8,028 bases of DNA, from contig CAMLOR010000153.1 in NCBI GenBank assembly GCA_946481615.1, positions 1 through 8,028 on the forward strand, given 5' to 3'. Below are positions 5,528 through 8,028 of the stretch, one piece after another. This stretch comes from an uncultured Aquimonas sp. (GTDB lineage: Bacteria > Pseudomonadota > Gammaproteobacteria > Xanthomonadales > Xanthomonadaceae). The notes under the pieces were generated by a model. The model did not search any database and was not told the origin of the DNA. It saw only the letters and a program-made list of their open reading frames with translations. The position numbers and the translations under genes are program-made. The stretch's first letter is position 1. Each line of letters starts with the position of its first letter.

Positions 5528-6772
5528 ATGCGCGTGTCCGCTTGTGTCTTCCTGGCCGCGGCCATCGTGGCGCCGTTCGAGCCCGCACGGGCCGTATTGC
5601 TGTACGCCGATGGCTTCGAGGCCGCGAACCCCGCGTCGCTCGACGAACGCCGGCTGCGCTCGGCGATCGCCGCACCGGCCCCCACTGCATCGCAGCTCGC
5701 CTGGCTGCTCGAGACGGTGGCGAACAACGGCGGATGGCCCATCGCCGCCGCGGCAGGCACCTTCCTGTTCGCCGTCGACTGCGGCGCGGAAACCTGGTCG
5801 CTCGCAGGCGACTTCAACGGCAACGTCGCGGCGCCGATGAATCGCCACGGACCCTTGTGCTGGGCCGAGGTCGCCATCGCCCAGCCGACCGACAGCCGCT
5901 ATCGCTTCGTCGCGCCGGGGCCCGCGCCCCGCGCCGATCCGCACGCACGCCGCTACCGCTACGAAGACCTCGACGAGTACAGCCTGGTGCGCGCCGCGCA
6001 GGAACACCTGGAGCGGTGGTTCGGTTTCGGACCGCAGGTCGGCCTAGCGCCGCGCCATCTGCAGATCCTCGTGCCCGCGGCGGGCGACTACGATCGCGTG
6101 CTCTACATGCACGATGCGCAGTCGCTGTTCGATCCCGGCGCCGTGTCCGGCGGCTGGAACCTGCAGGCGAGCGTGAGCGACGGCGTGCTCGTGGTCGGCA
6201 TCGACAACACGCCGGACCGTTTCGACGAGTACACCCACGTGCAGGACGACATCGGCGGCCCGGTCGGCGGCGAGGGCGACGTCTACGCGGCCCTGGTGCA
6301 CGACGTGATCCGGCCCTGGATCGAAGCGCGCTACGGTCCGTTCGCCCGGGAAGCGGTGGCGGGCGCCAGCCTCGCCGCCGTCGCCACCCTGCACCTGGTG
6401 CAGCGCTATCCGGACACCTTCGATTTCGCCGCCAGCCTGTCGGGCAACGTGGGCTGGGGCAGCATCGCGCTGCACAACGAAACCCTGATCGAGCGTTTCG
6501 ACGGCGCCGGCCACGGCAGCACCGCCATCTACCTCGATTCCGGCGGCGGCCCGGGAAGCGGCTGCCTCGACGGCGACGGCGATGGCATCCAGGACGACGG
6601 GGACGACACCGACAATTACTGCGTCACGCAGCAGCTGCACGATGTGCTGCTCGGCGAAGGCTACGCCGCCGGCGTCGACCTGTTCCATGTGCATGCACCG
6701 GGCGCCGCGCACAACGACGCCACCTGGGGCGCACGGATGCCGGGCGTGCTCGCGATCTTCCTCGCGCTCTGA
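5528..6772 (+). CDS. Secreted alpha/beta-hydrolase, esterase-D/Fes-like, with acidic Ca-loop-like insertion
   Basis: A 414-residue protein. Residues 1-22 are a Sec signal peptide (MRVSACVFLAAAIVAPFEPARA, cleaved after ARA), so it acts outside the cytoplasm. Residues 29-31 are in YADGFE. About 82-150 look like an E-set/CBM48-type domain (WSLAGDFNG at 90-98, ending ADPHARRY). About 165-414 are a putative-esterase (PF00756-like) domain: VLYMHDAQSLFDPG at 191-204, nucleophile S281 in AGASLAA, acid D337 in YLDSGGG, and H395 in GAAHND. A DGDGDGIQDDGDD insertion (348-360), bracketed by C346 and C365, resembles thrombospondin type-3 calcium loops. The substrate is unknown; siderophore-ester or carbohydrate-ester hydrolases are relatives. 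The ATG at 5528 is preferred because it puts the signal peptide at the N-terminus and has AGG 8 nt upstream; the frame extends to an ATG at 5441 that overlaps the xseA stop. Confidence 0.82.
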   Translation: MRVSACVFLAAAIVAPFEPARAVLLYADGFEAANPASLDERRLRSAIAAPAPTASQLAWLLETVANNGGWPIAAAAGTFLFAVDCGAETWSLAGDFNGNVAAPMNRHGPLCWAEVAIAQPTDSRYRFVAPGPAPRADPHARRYRYEDLDEYSLVRAAQEHLERWFGFGPQVGLAPRHLQILVPAAGDYDRVLYMHDAQSLFDPGAVSGGWNLQASVSDGVLVVGIDNTPDRFDEYTHVQDDIGGPVGGEGDVYAALVHDVIRPWIEARYGPFAREAVAGASLAAVATLHLVQRYPDTFDFAASLSGNVGWGSIALHNETLIERFDGAGHGSTAIYLDSGGGPGSGCLDGDGDGIQDDGDDTDNYCVTQQLHDVLLGEGYAAGVDLFHVHAPGAAHNDATWGARMPGVLAIFLAL

Positions 6773-6798
6773 GCGCCCACCGTGCGCAACAGACCGCA

Positions 6799-6815
6799 CG
6801 CGCGGCTGTCGCGCG
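6799..6815. terminator. Weak candidate bidirectional hairpin terminator
   Basis: CGCGCG-GCTGT-CGCGCG forms a 6-bp stem with a 5-nt loop in the 47-bp gap between the convergent esterase and SGNH-hydrolase genes. An overlapping alternative pairs CGTGCG (6781-6786) with CGCACG (6795-6800). Neither has a U-tract. The position fits termination, but the sequence support is modest and CG-alternating tracts are common in this DNA. Confidence 0.28.
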
Positions 6816-6819
6816 CGCT

Positions 6820-7650
6820 TCAGGCCAGCACCGGATCGAGCACGGGCGCCCAGCACTGCCCGACGAGCCGCGCGAAGCCGTCGCCGGAGGGATGGATCTC
6901 GTCGGCCCACTCGTCGTCCGCCAGCACGCCGCGGCAGTCGACGACGAGGAAATTGCGGCGCGTCGCCACGACGCCGGCGAGCGTGGCGGCGAATTCGTCG
7001 ATCAGGAACATCACCAGCTCACGCTGCACCGCCCGCGGCGCACCGGCCTCGTCGAAGAACGGCTGCAGCCACGGACCGTGCCGCGTGCCCGCGATGTCGA
7101 GACCGCGGCCCGAGGGCCGCGCGTAGTCGTAGGTGTGACCGAACACCAGGCAACCCGGGCGCCAGCGGTCGCGCAGGTCGAGGATGGCGTGATAGCCCGC
7201 CTCGATCCGCTGCAGCGCGTGCCCGAGCGCGTCCAGCCGCAGATGGCGGCGCGCGGACCCGGGCACGTCGCGATCGGCGAAGCGCGCGGGCACCGCCTGC
7301 ACCGGCGCGCCCGCCGGTCGCACCAGATCGCGCAGATCGTCGCCTACCACATCGTTGCCGCCGCCCGAATACAGCAACACGTCGAGCCGATGCGTGCGGA
7401 AGGCCTCGCGCAGCAGCTCGTGCTGGCAGCCTTCGAGCACCGAGGCGATCTCGTCGCCCGGTTCGGCCATCTGCAGCGCGGCCGCCTGGCGTGCGTAACG
7501 CCGGCTCAGGCGCGAGTACAGATTGCCGCCGCGCAGGCCCGGATACGAAAACCAGGAATCGCCCTCGAACCCGAGCCGCAACAGGCGCGGACGATCGCGC
7601 AGGCGCTGCAGGAAGCGCCGCAGATGCACGGGCGGTATGCGACAGACCAT
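6820..7650 (-). CDS. SGNH/GDSL-family hydrolase, probably cytosolic
   Basis: A 276-residue protein of the SGNH superfamily (esterases, lipases, acyl- or acetyl-hydrolases). Block I is GFEGDSWFSYPG, with nucleophile S32; block III is LLYSGGGNDVVGDD, with oxyanion N99; block V is DEIHPSGDGF, with catalytic D250 and H253. A glycine near 42 may serve as block II. The 'EGDSWF-YP' form of block I is a recognisable bacterial subgroup usually annotated only as hypothetical or GDSL-like. There is no signal peptide or membrane segment: the N-terminus is Arg-rich (HLRRFLQRLRDRPRLLRLGF), so the enzyme should stay inside the cell. The ATG at 7650 puts block I near residue 30, as is usual. Upstream in-frame ATGs (e.g. 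7716) would overlap the divergent gene's start. No convincing Shine-Dalgarno precedes it. The substrate cannot be told from sequence, and it converges on an unrelated secreted esterase. Confidence 0.83.
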   Translation of the reverse strand: MVCRIPPVHLRRFLQRLRDRPRLLRLGFEGDSWFSYPGLRGGNLYSRLSRRYARQAAALQMAEPGDEIASVLEGCQHELLREAFRTHRLDVLLYSGGGNDVVGDDLRDLVRPAGAPVQAVPARFADRDVPGSARRHLRLDALGHALQRIEAGYHAILDLRDRWRPGCLVFGHTYDYARPSGRGLDIAGTRHGPWLQPFFDEAGAPRAVQRELVMFLIDEFAATLAGVVATRRNFLVVDCRGVLADDEWADEIHPSGDGFARLVGQCWAPVLDPVLA

Positions 7651-7653
7651 GGC

Positions 7654-7683
7654 TTGCGATGTTAACGCGCAGGCGCCCACAAT
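7654..7683 (+). promoter_or_regulatory. Candidate sigma-70 promoter for the acetolactate synthase-like gene
   Basis: TTGCGA (7654-7659, 4 of 6 to TTGACA), an 18-nt spacer, then CACAAT (7678-7683, 4 of 6 to TATAAT). Transcription would begin near 7690, which would exclude the in-frame ATGs at 7682 and 7688 and leave a leader of about 25 nt with a GGAG site before 7715. It is a consensus match only. Confidence 0.38.
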
Positions 7684-7704
7684 GCCGATGGCGTCCCACA
7701 GCGC

Positions 7705-7708
7705 GGAG
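7705..7708 (+). promoter_or_regulatory. Shine-Dalgarno that fixes the acetolactate synthase-like start
   Basis: GGAG lies 6 nt before the ATG at 7715. In-frame ATGs at 7682 and 7688 have no comparable site, and MKASDLFVRALEAEGVEY is the usual N-terminus of this enzyme family. Confidence 0.68.
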
Positions 7709-7714
7709 TGCGGC

Positions 7715-8028
7715 ATGAAGGCTTCGGACCTGTTCGTGCGGGCACTGGAAGCCGAAGGCGTGGAATACGTCTTCGGCATCCCGGGCGAGGAAAACCTCGA
7801 CCTGCTCGAATCCCTGCGCACCTCGACGATCAAGCTCATCCTCACCCGCCACGAACAGGGCGCGGGCTTCATGGCGGCAACCTACGGCCGCCTCACCGGC
7901 AAGGCCGGCGTCTGCCTCGCGACGCTCGGCCCGGGCGCCACCAACTTCGTCACCGCCGCGGCCTACGCCCAGCTCGGCGCCATGCCGATGCTGATGATCA
8001 CCGGGCAGAAGCCGGTGAAGGCCAGCAA
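7715..8028 (+). CDS. Acetolactate synthase large-subunit-like ThDP enzyme, N-terminal fragment (3' end outside window)
   Basis: The first 104 codons of a thiamine-diphosphate enzyme, cut by the window end; family members are about 550 residues. The visible part is the pyrimidine-binding (TPP_N) domain: ALEAEGVEYVFGIPGEENLD, then TRHEQGAGFMAATYGRLTGK with the ThDP-activating glutamate E47, then LATLGPGATNFVTAAAYAQL and PMLMITGQ. Acetolactate synthases join two pyruvates, or pyruvate and 2-ketobutyrate. The GIPGEENLD version differs from GYPGGAILP of the biosynthetic IlvB/IlvI type and from the catabolic AlsS/BudB type. It belongs to a proteobacterial subgroup usually labelled 'acetolactate synthase large subunit' that often lacks an ilvN-type partner, so branched-chain amino-acid synthesis should not be assumed. 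The FAD/linker and TPP_C regions needed to decide are outside the window. It is transcribed divergently from the SGNH hydrolase across 64 bp. Confidence 0.88.
   Translation, partial: MKASDLFVRALEAEGVEYVFGIPGEENLDLLESLRTSTIKLILTRHEQGAGFMAATYGRLTGKAGVCLATLGPGATNFVTAAAYAQLGAMPMLMITGQKPVKAS

Noticed and set aside
4170..5690. 506-codon minus frame opposite xseA
   Set aside because: It is a shadow of xseA with Arg/Gln/Ala-rich composition, no start context and no domain motif.
7490..7535. Out-of-frame reading VTPAQARVQ, reminiscent of the REP-derived PAQAGIQ peptide
   Set aside because: There is no accompanying palindrome and the bases are explained as codons of the SGNH hydrolase on the minus strand.
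5284..7665. 793-codon + frame crossing xseA, the esterase and the antisense of the SGNH hydrolase
   Set aside because: It is Arg/Pro-rich and unrelated to any family, and it overlaps three genes with intact catalytic motifs in other frames.

Overview
The window is gene-dense, very GC-rich DNA (by eye near 70 % G+C, with G or C in most third codon positions). It reads as the chromosome of a gammaproteobacterium. A Xanthomonadales (Lysobacterales) relative is my best guess. The pointers are a conventional proteobacterial xseA, an 'ADGFE' motif after a signal peptide that I associate with Lysobacter/Dokdonella-type secreted proteins, and a 'CATTCCCGCGCAGGCGGGAAT' class intergenic palindrome. The taxon is inference. 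There are no tRNAs, rRNAs, CRISPR arrays, transposases or prophage genes.

Region 1 (1-2288, + strand) is a compact operon: the tail of a DGPF/YCII-family protein, a PhnB-like VOC protein, a second complete DGPF/YCII protein, and a 418-residue ECF sigma factor with a long C-terminal extension. Gaps are 91, 3 and 10 bp. This is the genetic signature of the ECF42 sigma group, whose extension is thought to replace an anti-sigma factor and whose neighbours are DGPF proteins of unknown biochemical role. It is the most system-like locus in the window. A strong stem-loop (108-149) lies between the first two genes.

Region 2 (2289-2409) separates two convergent genes and is mostly a REP-like, cloverleaf-shaped palindromic element (2300-2380).

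Region 3 (2410-5444) is a divergent pair sharing an 83-bp spacer. On the minus strand is a 538-residue response regulator with a novel-looking N-terminus, a degenerate receiver, an intact receiver and a GGDEF-derived domain whose signature has decayed to GIGEF. On the plus strand is xseA, the exonuclease VII large subunit, starting at a GTG without a visible Shine-Dalgarno sequence.

Region 4 (5441-7650) holds two unrelated hydrolases facing each other. The first is a secreted alpha/beta-hydrolase of the esterase-D/Fes type with a calcium-loop-like acidic insertion. The second is a cytosolic SGNH/GDSL hydrolase. Region 5 (7651-8028) is a divergent spacer and the start of a thiamine-diphosphate enzyme of the acetolactate synthase large-subunit family, cut by the window end.

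Only Region 1 looks like a functional gene team. The other genes look like ordinary chromosomal neighbours, possibly with xseA and the esterase co-transcribed.
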